DNA of 64,000 bases from Pseudorhodobacter ferrugineus DSM 5888 (lineage in GTDB: Bacteria; Pseudomonadota; Alphaproteobacteria; Rhodobacterales; Rhodobacteraceae). Below, piece by piece: positions 8,273 to 17,708 of the stretch. A program made the translations under genes and the position numbers. The stretch is from the NCBI RefSeq assembly GCF_000420745.1, contig NZ_ATVN01000002.1, forward strand, positions 186,001-250,000. The letters are read 5' to 3'. How positions within the stretch are numbered: position 1 is the first letter of the stretch; each line of letters starts with the position of its first letter. Below the pieces are notes generated by a model. It was not told the DNA's origin. It worked only from the letters and a program-made list of their open reading frames with translations, and did no database searches.

Positions 8273-9229
8273 TTACTTGATCACGCCAACTTCGCGGTAG
8301 TAGCGCTCTGCACCGGGGTGCAGCGGGATCGGCATGCCGGTCAGCGCGGTTTCGAGCGAGATGGCCGAAGCCGATTTATGGGCCGCAACCAAGGTAGGCA
8401 AGTTTTCAAACATCAGTTTGGTCATCTGATAGGCGGTTTCATCGGATACGTCCTCGTGGGTGACGAAAAAGTTCATCACGGCCACGGTGGGCACATCTTC
8501 GGTCTGGCCTTCATAGGTGCCTGCGGGGATCACGCCCGGCACGAAAGGCGCGCCCAGCTTTTCGACAACTTCCAAGGGGACCGCAACGATCTGGGTTGGC
8601 ATGTTGGTCGCCAGATCCTTGATCGAGGCCACACCGATACCCGCCGATTGCAAGGTCGCGTCAAGCTGACGGTTCTTTTGCAGTTCGACCGATTCTGCAA
8701 AGGGCAGGTATTCGACCTTGGACATATCGTCATAGGACATGCCGGCGGCTTCCAAAATCGCGCGGGCGTTCAGCTCGGTGCCCGATTTTGGCGCGCCGAC
8801 CGACAGGCTTTTGCCTTTCAGATCTGCCAGCGTTTTGATGCCACTGTCAGCGGTTGCCGCGATCTGGATAAAGTTAGGATAAGCGGCGGCGATACCGCGC
8901 AGCTTGGACAGGGGCTCCTTAAAGCCGACATCGGCGTTGCCTTCCCAAGCGAATTTGACGGAATCGCCCAGTGCCAGCGCCAGTTCGCCCTTGCCCTGTT
9001 GCAGCAGGTTCAGGTTTTCAACCGACGCTTTGGTCGATTGGACTTGTGCCTGCACATTGGGGATGTTTTCGCCGTAAAGCGTCGCAAGCGCCGACCCCAC
9101 GGGGTAATAGACGCCCGATGTGCCGCCGGTCAGGACGTTGATGAATTCTTGCGCATTGGATGCGACAGGGGCAGATGCGATAACGGCACCGGCCAAAAGG
9201 CCACGCAAGGTTGCGGTCATTTTTGACAT
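8273..9229 (-). CDS. TAXI family TRAP transporter solute-binding subunit
   Basis: Periplasmic binding protein of 318 residues. An N-terminal signal peptide (LLAGAVIASAPVASNAQ, cleavage near residue 27) precedes the TAXI hallmark VLTGGTSGVYYPVGSALA. The rest fits the glutamate-binding-like fold: a conserved lysine-rich DLKGKSLSVGAPKSGTE region and C-terminal GMPIPLHPGAERYYREVG. ATG at 9229 has an excellent ribosome binding site (AGGAGG, 6 bases upstream); a TTG at 9244 would lie inside that site. It is first gene of the TRAP operon and is followed by an intrinsic terminator. Ligand unknown: characterised TAXI proteins bind glutamate, 2-oxoglutarate or other carboxylates. Confidence 0.9.
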   Translation of the reverse strand: MSKMTATLRGLLAGAVIASAPVASNAQEFINVLTGGTSGVYYPVGSALATLYGENIPNVQAQVQSTKASVENLNLLQQGKGELALALGDSVKFAWEGNADVGFKEPLSKLRGIAAAYPNFIQIAATADSGIKTLADLKGKSLSVGAPKSGTELNARAILEAAGMSYDDMSKVEYLPFAESVELQKNRQLDATLQSAGIGVASIKDLATNMPTQIVAVPLEVVEKLGAPFVPGVIPAGTYEGQTEDVPTVAVMNFFVTHEDVSDETAYQMTKLMFENLPTLVAAHKSASAISLETALTGMPIPLHPGAERYYREVGVIK

Positions 9230-9391
9230 AGGATCCTCCTCCAAGGTGTAAGTGTCACGTCTTTAACAGCGTGATCCTAGGGGAGTGTGGGCAAAGCGGG
9301 GGCAATGCTCAATGGTTTTCGGCCCGAAGGGGGGAATTAGATGACGGTTGGCCGCCAAACCGGCGGCGAAACCCCGCCAATCGGGGGTGGG

Positions 9392-11632
9392 TCAGTTCTG
9401 TTTGGCCAGAAAATCCATGACCGCGGGGCGGATGGTTTCGACACCTTTGTCGCATTCGGCAAGGATGACGGCGCGCAGGGCGGTAAGGTCGGTGCGACGG
9501 ATCAGGGCTTTGACCGGGCCGATCGAGGCGGGGCGCATGGACAGGTTTTTCAGACCCATAGCTGCCAGAACAGCCGCCTCGACCGGGCGGCCCGCATCTT
9601 CGCCACAAAAAGAGAGGGACGTGCCCGTTTCATCGCAGCGCGCGATGATTTGGCGGATGAAGCCAAGAAAAGACGCGTTTAGCGTGTCATAGCGGCGGCG
9701 CACGCGTTCGTTTTCACGGTCAGCGGCAAAGAAAAACTGTTTCAGGTCATTGCCGCCGATGGAAATGAAATCGGTCGCCTCGAAAAATGCACGGGGGGCA
9801 TAGGCGAGGCTGGGGGTTTCCAGCATCGCGCCAATTTCAAGGCTGGCCGGAACGGGGTGGCCCATCGCCGACTCACGGTCAATTTGGTTCAGGATATGGG
9901 CACGGGCGCTAATATATTCGGCGTATTCGGTAATGAAAGGGAACATGATGGTCAGTGGGCGGCCAGCGGCGGCGCGGATCAGGGCCTGCGCCTGCATCCG
10001 CAAAACACCGGGTTTATCAAGGCCTACACGGATTGCGCGCCACCCCATCGCAGGGTTGGGTTCATCCTGCGGCTTCATATAGGGCAGCACTTTGTCAGAT
10101 CCGATATCCAACGTGCGAAACGCCACGCGGCGGCCACGGGCGGCATCCATTACGCGGGCATAGAGTTGGGCGAGTTCATCGCGCTTGGGCATCCGGCTGC
10201 GGATCAGAAACTGCAATTCGGTCCGAAACAGGCCCACACCTTCGGCCCCCGATCCTTCAAGACTTGGCAAATCGGCCATAAGTCCCGCATTCATTTGCAG
10301 GCTTATGGTTTGACCGTCCAGCGAAAGGGCGGGTTTGTCGCGCAGGTCTGCATAGCGTTGTTGCGCCTGCGTTTGCATTGCGATTTTTTCGCGGAATGCC
10401 TTGGCGACCGATTCTTCGGGGCGCAGATGGACGATCCCTTGATCGCCATCGACCAAGATCGGATCGCCGTTCAGCGCCTCGACGATCACGCCTTGCGCAT
10501 GGATGACCAGCGGGATTGCCAGCGCACGGGCGACAATGGCGGCGTGTGACCCGACCGACCCTTCGGACAGGACCACGCCGCGCAGTTTGCGGCCGTATTC
10601 CAGCAATTCGGCGGGGCCGATGTTGCGGGCCACCAACACGGGGTTTTCCGGCATTTCGGCGCCGGTATCATGCCCTTGCCCTGTCAGGATGCGCAAAAGG
10701 CGGTTGGACAGGTCATCCAGATCATGCAAACGGTCGCGCAGATAGGCATCTGGCACCTGTGACAGGCGGGCGCGGGTGGCGGATTGTTCCTTTTCCACGG
10801 CCGCTTCGGCGGACAGGCCCGCCTGAATATCCTCTTCCATCCGGCGCAGCCAGCCGCGCGAATGGGCGAACATGCGATATGCCTCAAGCACCTGTTTTTG
10901 TTCTTTATCAAGGCTTTGTGCGGCAAGCAGGTCATCAACCGACACCCGCAATTCGCCAACAGCGGCACGGATGCGGACCAGTTCGGCCTGCGCGTCATCG
11001 GCCACGGGGTTGGTGACAACCACGCGCGCCTCATGCAACCAGACATTGCCTTCGGCGCTGCCTTCTTGGCCAGTGGCACCGCGAAACATCACGGGTTGTT
11101 TGTGCAAGGCACTCAGCGCCTCGCCTTCACCCAGAAAAGCGCCCAGCTCGGTCATCTCGGCCAGAACCATGGCCACGACTTCCAGCGCGTACACCTCATC
11201 ATCCGAAAACTGGCGGGCGGCGCGCGATTGCACGACCAACACGCCCAGCTTTTCGCCAACCCGCTGGATCGGGACGCCAAGGAAAGACGAATAGATTTCC
11301 TCGCCCGTTTCGGGCATGAAACGAAAGCCTTTTTCAGACGGGGCATCGGCGGTGTTGATTGGAATGCCGTTAAGCGCCACACGGCCCACAAGTCCTTCGC
11401 CCAGACGCAAGCGGGTTTGGTGAACAGACTCTTGCAGCAACCCTTCCGTGGCACACAGTTCCAGCGTTTCGGTGTCGCGAAACAGATAGATCGAACACAC
11501 CTCGGACCGCATAGAATCTGCAATCAGATGGGTGATGCGGTCAAGCCTATCCTGGCCCTGACCCGGTTCGGCAAGACTGTCGCGCAAGCGCTTCAAGAGC
11601 TTGCGGCTGTCGCTTTCACTGCGTTCTGGCAT
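9392..11632 (-). CDS. ptsP: Phosphoenolpyruvate-protein phosphotransferase PtsP (EI-Ntr)
   Basis: Enzyme I of the nitrogen-related PTS, 746 residues. An N-terminal GAF domain (~20-160) is followed by the HPr-binding helical domain and the swivelling phosphohistidine domain, with active His in SEGSVGSHAAIVARAL. The C-terminal PEP-binding barrel contains FRTELQFL, a metal/PEP segment DFISIGGNDLKQF, and the catalytic Cys in SFCGEDAGRP. It takes phosphate from PEP to NPr and then EIIA-Ntr; the GAF domain is thought to respond to nitrogen signals such as glutamine and 2-oxoglutarate. It lies 33 bp downstream of lysC on the same strand and is probably cotranscribed with it. Confidence 0.93.
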   Translation of the reverse strand: MPERSESDSRKLLKRLRDSLAEPGQGQDRLDRITHLIADSMRSEVCSIYLFRDTETLELCATEGLLQESVHQTRLRLGEGLVGRVALNGIPINTADAPSEKGFRFMPETGEEIYSSFLGVPIQRVGEKLGVLVVQSRAARQFSDDEVYALEVVAMVLAEMTELGAFLGEGEALSALHKQPVMFRGATGQEGSAEGNVWLHEARVVVTNPVADDAQAELVRIRAAVGELRVSVDDLLAAQSLDKEQKQVLEAYRMFAHSRGWLRRMEEDIQAGLSAEAAVEKEQSATRARLSQVPDAYLRDRLHDLDDLSNRLLRILTGQGHDTGAEMPENPVLVARNIGPAELLEYGRKLRGVVLSEGSVGSHAAIVARALAIPLVIHAQGVIVEALNGDPILVDGDQGIVHLRPEESVAKAFREKIAMQTQAQQRYADLRDKPALSLDGQTISLQMNAGLMADLPSLEGSGAEGVGLFRTELQFLIRSRMPKRDELAQLYARVMDAARGRRVAFRTLDIGSDKVLPYMKPQDEPNPAMGWRAIRVGLDKPGVLRMQAQALIRAAAGRPLTIMFPFITEYAEYISARAHILNQIDRESAMGHPVPASLEIGAMLETPSLAYAPRAFFEATDFISIGGNDLKQFFFAADRENERVRRRYDTLNASFLGFIRQIIARCDETGTSLSFCGEDAGRPVEAAVLAAMGLKNLSMRPASIGPVKALIRRTDLTALRAVILAECDKGVETIRPAVMDFLAKQN

Positions 11633-11665
11633 AGCCCCCCGTTGAATTGGTATATGCGCCGCGGA

Positions 11666-12916
11666 TTAGCCCGCTTTTTCCAATTCAAAGGCATCATGCA
11701 GCGCTTGGACCGCAAGTTCCATATATTTCCGGTCAATCAGCACCGAGATTTTGATCTCGGAGGTGGAAATGACCTTAATATTCACGTTCTCACTTGAAAG
11801 TGCCTTAAACATAGTCGCTGCAACCCCTGCGTGTGACCGCATGCCGATGCCCACGACAGAAATCTTGGCGACATCGCTGTCGACATTCAGCTCTTCAAAG
11901 TTGATATGGCCTGCGGTCTTGGCGTCTTCCATCGCCTTGCAGGCGCGGGCCACTTGGTTGACAGGACAAGAGAATGTCATATCGGTGACTGCACCCACAT
12001 CGCCTTTTTCGGAAATGTTCTGCACGATCATATCGACATTCACCCCTGCCTCGGACAAAGGCCCGAAAATGGCGGCTGCAATGCCGGGGCGGTCGGCCAC
12101 GGTGACCAGTGTTATCTTTGCCTCGTCGCGCGAATAGGCGACACCAGACACAACTTTCGATTCCATGATTTCATCCTCGTCACAGACCAGCGTACCAGAG
12201 TTTTCATCGGTATCCTCGAACGAGGATAGCACACGCAGACGCACCTTATAGCGCATTGCAAGTTCGACCGAACGGGTTTGCAGAACCTTGGCGCCAAGCG
12301 ACGCGAGTTCCAGCATTTCCTCGAACGCGATTTTATCCAACTTGCGCGCTTTGTTGGTGATGCGCGGGTCGGTGGTATAAATGCCATCAACATCGGTATA
12401 AATATCGCAGCGCTCGGCGTTGAACGCGGCGGCAAAGGCCACGGCGGTGGTATCGGACCCGCCACGCCCCAAGGTGGTGATGCGGCCTTCGGGGGAAACC
12501 CCTTGAAAGCCTGCAACAACGGCGACCTTGAAGCCTTCCGCAAATTTCGCGTTGATATTGTCGGCAGGGATTGACTTGAATCGCGCCGAGGCGTGAGCCG
12601 ATGTGGTGTTGATCGGCACTTGCCACCCTTGCCAGCTGCGTGCGGGCACGTCCATTTCTTGCAAGGTCAGCGCCATCAGACCAGCGGTCACATTCTCGCC
12701 CGATGACACAACCGCATCATATTCGCGGGCATCATACAGCGGCGAGGTGCTTTCGACCCAGCCCACCAACTCATTGGTTTTGCCAGACATTGCGCTAACA
12801 ATGACGATCACGTCATAGCCGCGCTCGACCTCGCGCTTGACCTTCAGCGCCGCATTCTTGATGCGCGCCATATCGGCCACCGAGGTGCCACCGAATTTCA
12901 TTACAAGAAGCGGCAT
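11666..12916 (-). CDS. lysC: Aspartate kinase
   Basis: Aspartokinase of 416 residues, phosphorylating L-aspartate in the first step to lysine, threonine, methionine and diaminopimelate. The N-terminal kinase signature KFGGTSVADMARI (7-19) and the nucleotide-site motif TLGRGGSDTTAVAFAAAF are present. Two C-terminal ACT domains (from about residue 260; VTVADRPGIAAAIFGPLSEA and VGIGMRSHAGVAATMF) imply feedback control by amino-acid end products. Length is typical of the monofunctional class. ATG at 12916 starts the family-typical MPLLVMKFGG. It precedes ptsP, which likely shares its transcript. Confidence 0.95.
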   Translation of the reverse strand: MPLLVMKFGGTSVADMARIKNAALKVKREVERGYDVIVIVSAMSGKTNELVGWVESTSPLYDAREYDAVVSSGENVTAGLMALTLQEMDVPARSWQGWQVPINTTSAHASARFKSIPADNINAKFAEGFKVAVVAGFQGVSPEGRITTLGRGGSDTTAVAFAAAFNAERCDIYTDVDGIYTTDPRITNKARKLDKIAFEEMLELASLGAKVLQTRSVELAMRYKVRLRVLSSFEDTDENSGTLVCDEDEIMESKVVSGVAYSRDEAKITLVTVADRPGIAAAIFGPLSEAGVNVDMIVQNISEKGDVGAVTDMTFSCPVNQVARACKAMEDAKTAGHINFEELNVDSDVAKISVVGIGMRSHAGVAATMFKALSSENVNIKVISTSEIKISVLIDRKYMELAVQALHDAFELEKAG

Positions 12917-13007
12917 GGATATCCCCCCCGACCCCTAAAGTTCGCGCAGCTTTTAGGCGGCAAATCCGACAGGCGCAAGGCCTGCGTCATTTCGCGCCGC
13001 CTTGCCA

Positions 13008-13032
13008 TTTCATCTTTGCAAAAATACTCAAA
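13008..13032. repeat. Dispersed intergenic element, copy B (core only)
   Basis: TTTCATCTTTGCAAAAATAC followed by TCAAA, between the lysC start and the purD stop. Its reverse complement matches the AT core of copies A and H with a GATGAAA end. No strong hairpin adjoins it here. Its orientation relative to the nearest gene stop (purD) is opposite to most copies. Confidence 0.45.
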
Positions 13033-13065
13033 TCCAACCTAGGGCCCAAGCGCCAAGGTAGGGCA

Positions 13066-14328
13066 TCACAGCGCCCGCCAACCAATGTCGCGGCGGCAAA
13101 ACCCGCCCGGCCAATCAATCGCATCCACCATTGCATAGGCGCGGGCTTGGGCGGCTTGCAGGCTGTCGCCCCGTGCCGTTACGTTCAACACCCGCCCGCC
13201 TGTGGCAACAATATCGCCACTCTGCACGGCTGTGCCCGCGTGAAATACCATATTGAAACTGTCCTCGGGCAGGCCCTTCAGCCCGCCGATCACGCTGCCC
13301 TTAGCATAAGCGCCCGGATAACCATTTGCCGCCATCACCACCGACAGCGCGTGATCGTCGGCCCAATTCGCCTGCGCGCCAGCCAATTCGCCCTTGGCAC
13401 AGGCCAAAAGCAGATCCAAAATCTGCGCGCCCAGCCGCATCATCAGCACCTGACATTCGGGGTCTCCAAAGCGCACGTTATATTCCACCAGCCGCGCCTG
13501 TCCGTCCTTGATCATAAATCCGGCATAAAGGACCCCTTCAAACGGGGTCCCGCGCCGCGCCATTTCCGCCACTGTGGGGCGCACGATTTGTGCCATCGCC
13601 TGTTCCAAAATCGCATCGCTCAACACGGGCGCGGGGCTGTAGGCCCCCATGCCGCCCGTATTGGGGCCAGTGTCAGCGTCACCCACGCGCTTGTGGTCTT
13701 GGGCGGTGCCGATAGGCAAACAGGTCACGCCATCCGACAGGATGAACAGGCTGGCCTCCTCGCCCTCCATGAACTCCTCGATCACCACTTCAGCGCCAGC
13801 CGCCCCAAAGGCCCCGCCAAAAATCTCGTCAATCCCGTCCAGCGCCTCGGACAATGTCATCCCCATGATAACGCCTTTGCCTGCGGCCAAACCATCGGCC
13901 TTGATGACCAAGGGCGCACCATGTTTGGTCACATAGTCGCGCGCCGATGCCGCATCGGTAAAGCGGGCGTAACCTGCGGTGGGAGCGGCGCAGGCATCGC
14001 AAATTTCCTTGGTAAAGGCTTTGGATGCCTCCAGCCGCGCCGCCGCTTTTGATGGACCAAAAGTCAGCAGGCCCGCCGCGCGGGTTGCATCGGCCACGCC
14101 TTCGGCCAATGGGGCCTCGGGGCCGACCACGACAAAATCTACGGCGTTTTCTTCGCAAAACGTCACAACCGCCGCGCCGTCCAGAATGTTGATGTCGGCG
14201 CATTCGGCCAATTGTGCGATGCCCGCATTGCCCGGTGCCACGATGATCCGGTCACATTTCGGGTTTTGCTTGATCGCCCAAGCAAGGCTGTGTTCACGCC
14301 CGCCGCTGCCCAAAATCAAGATATTCAT
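13066..14328 (-). CDS. purD: Phosphoribosylamine-glycine ligase (GARS)
   Basis: ATP-grasp ligase of 420 residues for the second step of de novo purine synthesis, joining glycine to 5-phosphoribosylamine. The N-terminal motif MNILILGSGGREHSLAW, the ATP-grasp lysine region GAPLVIKADGLAAGKGVIMG, and the catalytic stretches GTAQDHKRVGDADTGPNTGG and VEYNVRFGDPECQV are all present. ATG at 14328 begins the family-typical MNILILGSGG; the in-frame upstream stretch to 14391 is spurious. It is divergent from xseA, with an 83-bp shared upstream region. Confidence 0.95.
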   Translation of the reverse strand: MNILILGSGGREHSLAWAIKQNPKCDRIIVAPGNAGIAQLAECADINILDGAAVVTFCEENAVDFVVVGPEAPLAEGVADATRAAGLLTFGPSKAAARLEASKAFTKEICDACAAPTAGYARFTDAASARDYVTKHGAPLVIKADGLAAGKGVIMGMTLSEALDGIDEIFGGAFGAAGAEVVIEEFMEGEEASLFILSDGVTCLPIGTAQDHKRVGDADTGPNTGGMGAYSPAPVLSDAILEQAMAQIVRPTVAEMARRGTPFEGVLYAGFMIKDGQARLVEYNVRFGDPECQVLMMRLGAQILDLLLACAKGELAGAQANWADDHALSVVMAANGYPGAYAKGSVIGGLKGLPEDSFNMVFHAGTAVQSGDIVATGGRVLNVTARGDSLQAAQARAYAMVDAIDWPGGFCRRDIGWRAL

Positions 14329-14411
14329 CGCGCCTCCGTCTCTTGGCCCCACTTGGCCTTTGTTGGCAAGCGTTCTAGGGTGCGGACACACAGATCACAA
14401 GAAGGCGCGTG

Positions 14412-15995
14412 ATGTCAGACATGTTCGAAGACGGCCCCGCCACACCCAGCGGCAATTCCCCCGAATTTACGGTGTCCGAGCTTTCGGGTGCCGTGAAGCG
14501 GGTGATCGAGGGCGAGTTTGGGCTGGTCCGTGTGCGCGGCGAAATTGGCCGTGTGTCGCGCCCCGCGTCCGGCCATATGTATTTTGACCTGAAAGATGAT
14601 CGTTCTGTGATCGCCGCGATTTCGTGGAAGGGGCAGGTTTCGAAAATGCAGGTGAGGCCCGAGGAAGGCATGGAGGTCGTGGCCACAGGCCGTATGACCA
14701 CCTTCCCGGGCCAGTCAAAATATCAGCTGATTGTTGAAGATATCGCGCCTGCGGGGGCAGGAGCGTTGATGGCGATGCTAGAGGCGCGGCGCAAGGCGTT
14801 GGCGGCGGAAGGGTTGTTTGACGCGGACCGCAAACGTGCGCTGCCCTATTTGCCTGCCGTGATCGGGGTTGTCACCTCGCCCTCGGGCGCTGTGATCCGC
14901 GATATTCTGCACCGTTTGCGCGACCGGTTCCCGCGCCATGTGCTGATTTGGCCTGTGGCCGTGCAGGGGCAGGCCTGCGCGCCCGAAGTGGCAGCGGCGA
15001 TCCGTGGGTTCAACGCGATTGCGCCGGGCGGGCCGATCCCGCGCCCTGATTTGATCATCGTCGCGCGCGGCGGTGGATCGCTTGAGGATTTGTGGGGGTT
15101 CAACGAGGAAATCGTCGTGCGTGCGGCGGCGGAAAGTGACATTCCGCTGATATCGGCCGTGGGCCACGAAACCGATACCACCTTGATTGATTACGCCAGC
15201 GACAGGCGCGCGCCCACCCCCACGGCCGCGGCGGAAATGGCCGTGCCGGTGCGCATGGAATTGGTTGCGGGGCTGGACGGGCAAGGCGCGCGGTTGTCTC
15301 GGGCCGTTGTGCAAATGGTGGGCCTGCGCGGTCAGCGGTTGCGCGATCTGGGCCGTGCCTTGCCACGTTTGGATACGCTGACCCAAGCGGCAGCACAGCG
15401 GTTCGATCTGTGGTCTGGCCGTCTGGGTGGCGCGCTGGTTTTGGCCACATCTGCCAAGCGCACCGCGCTGGACCGTGTGGCAGGGCCCATGCGGCCACGG
15501 TTGTTGCTGGATCTGGTGGCGCGCAGGCGTGACGGTTTGGCCGTGCAGGCCCGTGCCCTGACCCAAGCACAGACCCGCCGCATGGAGCGCGCGGAGGAGC
15601 GGCTGGCGCAGGTATCAGCCCGCCTGACCCCCGCGCTGGACCGCGCCTTTGCAGATGCGGGGCGCGAAATTGCGCGGTCGCGCGACAAGCTGGCAACACT
15701 TGATGCACGTTTGCAAGCGGCACCAAAATTGCGGCTTGCCGATCTCGGCAAACGGCTGGATGCCTTGGACCGCACCCGTCAAACGCTGGGCTATGCCGAG
15801 ACATTGCGGCGCGGCTATGCCGTTGTGCGCGGCGAAGGCGGGGTGGTTACCAGCAAGGCCGCAGCCGAGAGCGCAGGGGTGTTGGAGATTGAATTCCATG
15901 ACGGGCGCATGACCGCAGGGGCCGCGCCACCCAAACCCACGTCCCCGAAAACACCCCCAAAGGCCCCGCCTGCGGGGCAGGGCAGCCTGTTTTAA
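14412..15995 (+). CDS. xseA: Exodeoxyribonuclease VII large subunit
   Basis: Large subunit (527 residues) of exonuclease VII, which degrades single-stranded DNA to oligonucleotides together with XseB. An N-terminal OB-fold (about 20-115; YFDLKDDRSVIAAISWKG) is followed by the catalytic domain with GVVTSPSGAVIRDI, IVARGGGSLEDLWGFNEE and SAVGHETDTTLIDYASD, then a long coiled-coil region and a Pro/Lys-rich tail. ATG at 14412 is preferred to GTG at 14409. No xseB lies nearby. It is divergent from purD. Confidence 0.95.
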   Translation: MSDMFEDGPATPSGNSPEFTVSELSGAVKRVIEGEFGLVRVRGEIGRVSRPASGHMYFDLKDDRSVIAAISWKGQVSKMQVRPEEGMEVVATGRMTTFPGQSKYQLIVEDIAPAGAGALMAMLEARRKALAAEGLFDADRKRALPYLPAVIGVVTSPSGAVIRDILHRLRDRFPRHVLIWPVAVQGQACAPEVAAAIRGFNAIAPGGPIPRPDLIIVARGGGSLEDLWGFNEEIVVRAAAESDIPLISAVGHETDTTLIDYASDRRAPTPTAAAEMAVPVRMELVAGLDGQGARLSRAVVQMVGLRGQRLRDLGRALPRLDTLTQAAAQRFDLWSGRLGGALVLATSAKRTALDRVAGPMRPRLLLDLVARRRDGLAVQARALTQAQTRRMERAEERLAQVSARLTPALDRAFADAGREIARSRDKLATLDARLQAAPKLRLADLGKRLDALDRTRQTLGYAETLRRGYAVVRGEGGVVTSKAAAESAGVLEIEFHDGRMTAGAAPPKPTSPKTPPKAPPAGQGSLF

Positions 15996-16088
15996 CAGTG
16001 TTCGATTGGTGAAAATTCGCGCGCAAAGAGGCACGGGTTTTGTTTTGTAACGGCCACTAAGTCACGGGCCGATGTTCGATTTGTGACG

Positions 16089-16484
16089 TTACACACCCAC
16101 ATCCGGCCCGGTGCAGGCCAGTGGATTGGTGGTCTGCTCTACCTCTTTCAACTCGGTCCCTGGCAGGTCGGACACAAAGCGCGCCATCAGCTTGCCACCT
16201 TGCAGTTGAAACGTCCAACATTGCGGCGTCGCGTCATGTTCATAGACAAAACAAATCTCGCCCGCGTCTTCGTACCAATGGCCGATGCGGCAGGTATCAT
16301 CGACAAAGGCCCAGCGGACACGGCGATTGGGCAAGTATTGCTCTACCCCGTAAACCTGCCCGTTCGAGGCATAGGTCAGGGTTTTACCTGTGGCATAGGC
16401 CTCAAACTCCTTACCCGTCATCGTGGTTTGGGCTTGGGCTGTCGTGGCAACAAAAAGGGCAAAAGACAGTATCACAGCGCGCAT
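16089..16484 (-). CDS. Small secreted hypothetical protein
   Basis: A 131-residue protein with a clear Sec signal peptide (MRAVILSFALFVATTAQAQ, cleavage after residue ~19). The mature part contains MTGKEFEAYATGKTLTYASNG and three to four cysteines (DTCRIGHWYED, EICFVYE, PQCWTF, LACTG), consistent with periplasmic disulphides. I do not recognise a characterised family; similar short periplasmic proteins are common in Rhodobacterales. It lies 63 bp downstream of alkB on the same strand; a functional link is unproven. Confidence 0.65.
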   Translation of the reverse strand: MRAVILSFALFVATTAQAQTTMTGKEFEAYATGKTLTYASNGQVYGVEQYLPNRRVRWAFVDDTCRIGHWYEDAGEICFVYEHDATPQCWTFQLQGGKLMARFVSDLPGTELKEVEQTTNPLACTGPDVGV

Positions 16485-16547
16485 CGGGTGGCCTTTCGGA
16501 CGGATAGGGTTGGTATTAGACTGCCACGGGCAGTGGGGGAATTCCAG

Positions 16548-17591
16548 TCACAGCTCCGTTTGCCATTTGTCCAACCGCCGCGCCATCAACCGCTCCCAAC
16601 GGCGCGGGGCCAGCGCGATGGTGCAGCACAAGGGCAGCGGATAGGGCAGATAGGGTGCCTGCCCCCGTGCAGGCAATCGCAGCGCCGGATAGGGCCGGCT
16701 GGGATGTGCGTGGTGATCGGAATGGCGGGGCGCGTTCAACATCAGGGCCGATGAAAACCACTGCGGCGCGTTCCAGCTGTGGCGCGCGTCCACGGGTTCC
16801 AGCTTGCCATCCGGCCGCGTGGCGCGCAACAGCCCGTAATGTTGCACATAATCGGCCAGCAGCAACTGGCTGTGGCCATAGACCGCCAGCGCCAGCCAAA
16901 CCAACAGCCCCGCCACACCCGCAATCGCAAACCCAACCGCCAAGGACACGCCCGAAATCAGCGCATAAACCGCATAGGGGTGCAGCCCCTTGCCGCCGCG
17001 CCGCGCGCTTTCCGCCCTAAACCCCGCGAGGTACGACCCTGCCCAAGCGCGCGGCCAGAACTGATAAAAACTCTCGCCGCGCCGCGCGGTGTTGGGGTCA
17101 TCCAGACTCGCGGCAAAGCGGTGATGGACCAATCGGTGCGCCGAGGCGTGGTGGCCAAACAACATCGTCGCGTAAACCGTTACACCCAAAGCATAAAGCG
17201 CGCGGTTGCCCCGATGGATAAGCTCATGCGCGCAGGGGTTGGAGACTTGGCCAAACCATTGCCCTGCTGCCAGCGCCAGCAAAACACGCTCCCATATTGC
17301 CAAACCGCTGGGGCCAGCAATCGCCCAAACGACCAAAGGAAAGGCGATCAAATGGCCCAAGGCCAAGGCAACCAACAGCGCATCGGCCGCCGGAAACTCG
17401 GCCCCTTCGGGCGCATCGGGCAGGACCATCGGCACGAATTGGTCCAACAAAAGGGTAAACACCCCCATGTACAAGAATGCGAACACGACCCACAGCCCGC
17501 CAAAGGGCACGGCAAGCGTTAGCAACCAAAGGGGGGTCAGGGCGGCAATCGCAAAGAGGGGCATTCGTGGCATGGGGCAGGTCCAAATCAT
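16548..17591 (-). CDS. alkB: AlkB-type membrane alkane 1-monooxygenase
   Basis: Integral-membrane di-iron hydroxylase of about 347 residues. The histidine boxes of the family are intact: HELIHR, HRLVHHRFAA, and the diagnostic NAPRHSDHHAHPSRPYPAL, between several hydrophobic transmembrane helices. Characterised relatives hydroxylate the terminal methyl of medium-chain alkanes using electrons from rubredoxin and rubredoxin reductase. No rubredoxin gene is nearby, so partners must be encoded elsewhere. Alternative starts exist (ATG at 17591, 17573 or 17564); the family N-terminus is variable. It is divergent from the YhhN-family gene. Confidence 0.88.
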   Translation of the reverse strand: MIWTCPMPRMPLFAIAALTPLWLLTLAVPFGGLWVVFAFLYMGVFTLLLDQFVPMVLPDAPEGAEFPAADALLVALALGHLIAFPLVVWAIAGPSGLAIWERVLLALAAGQWFGQVSNPCAHELIHRGNRALYALGVTVYATMLFGHHASAHRLVHHRFAASLDDPNTARRGESFYQFWPRAWAGSYLAGFRAESARRGGKGLHPYAVYALISGVSLAVGFAIAGVAGLLVWLALAVYGHSQLLLADYVQHYGLLRATRPDGKLEPVDARHSWNAPQWFSSALMLNAPRHSDHHAHPSRPYPALRLPARGQAPYLPYPLPLCCTIALAPRRWERLMARRLDKWQTEL

Positions 17592-17708
17592 CGGGTCTTT
17601 GCTACGTTACACCATTTTTTGCCAAAGCTAAATCGCCAACCGCTTGCCCTGCCCGTGGCATTTGGGCATTTGTTAAGGCGTGCGCCCATACTGCCCGAAA
17701 GGCCCGTG

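Noticed and set aside
9291-9305. Sigma-54-like sequence (minus strand TTGCCCCCGCTTTGC) upstream of the TAXI binding protein
   Set aside because: Lacks the invariant GG of the -24 element, and the local DctD has a degenerate sigma-54 loop, so the match is not convincing.
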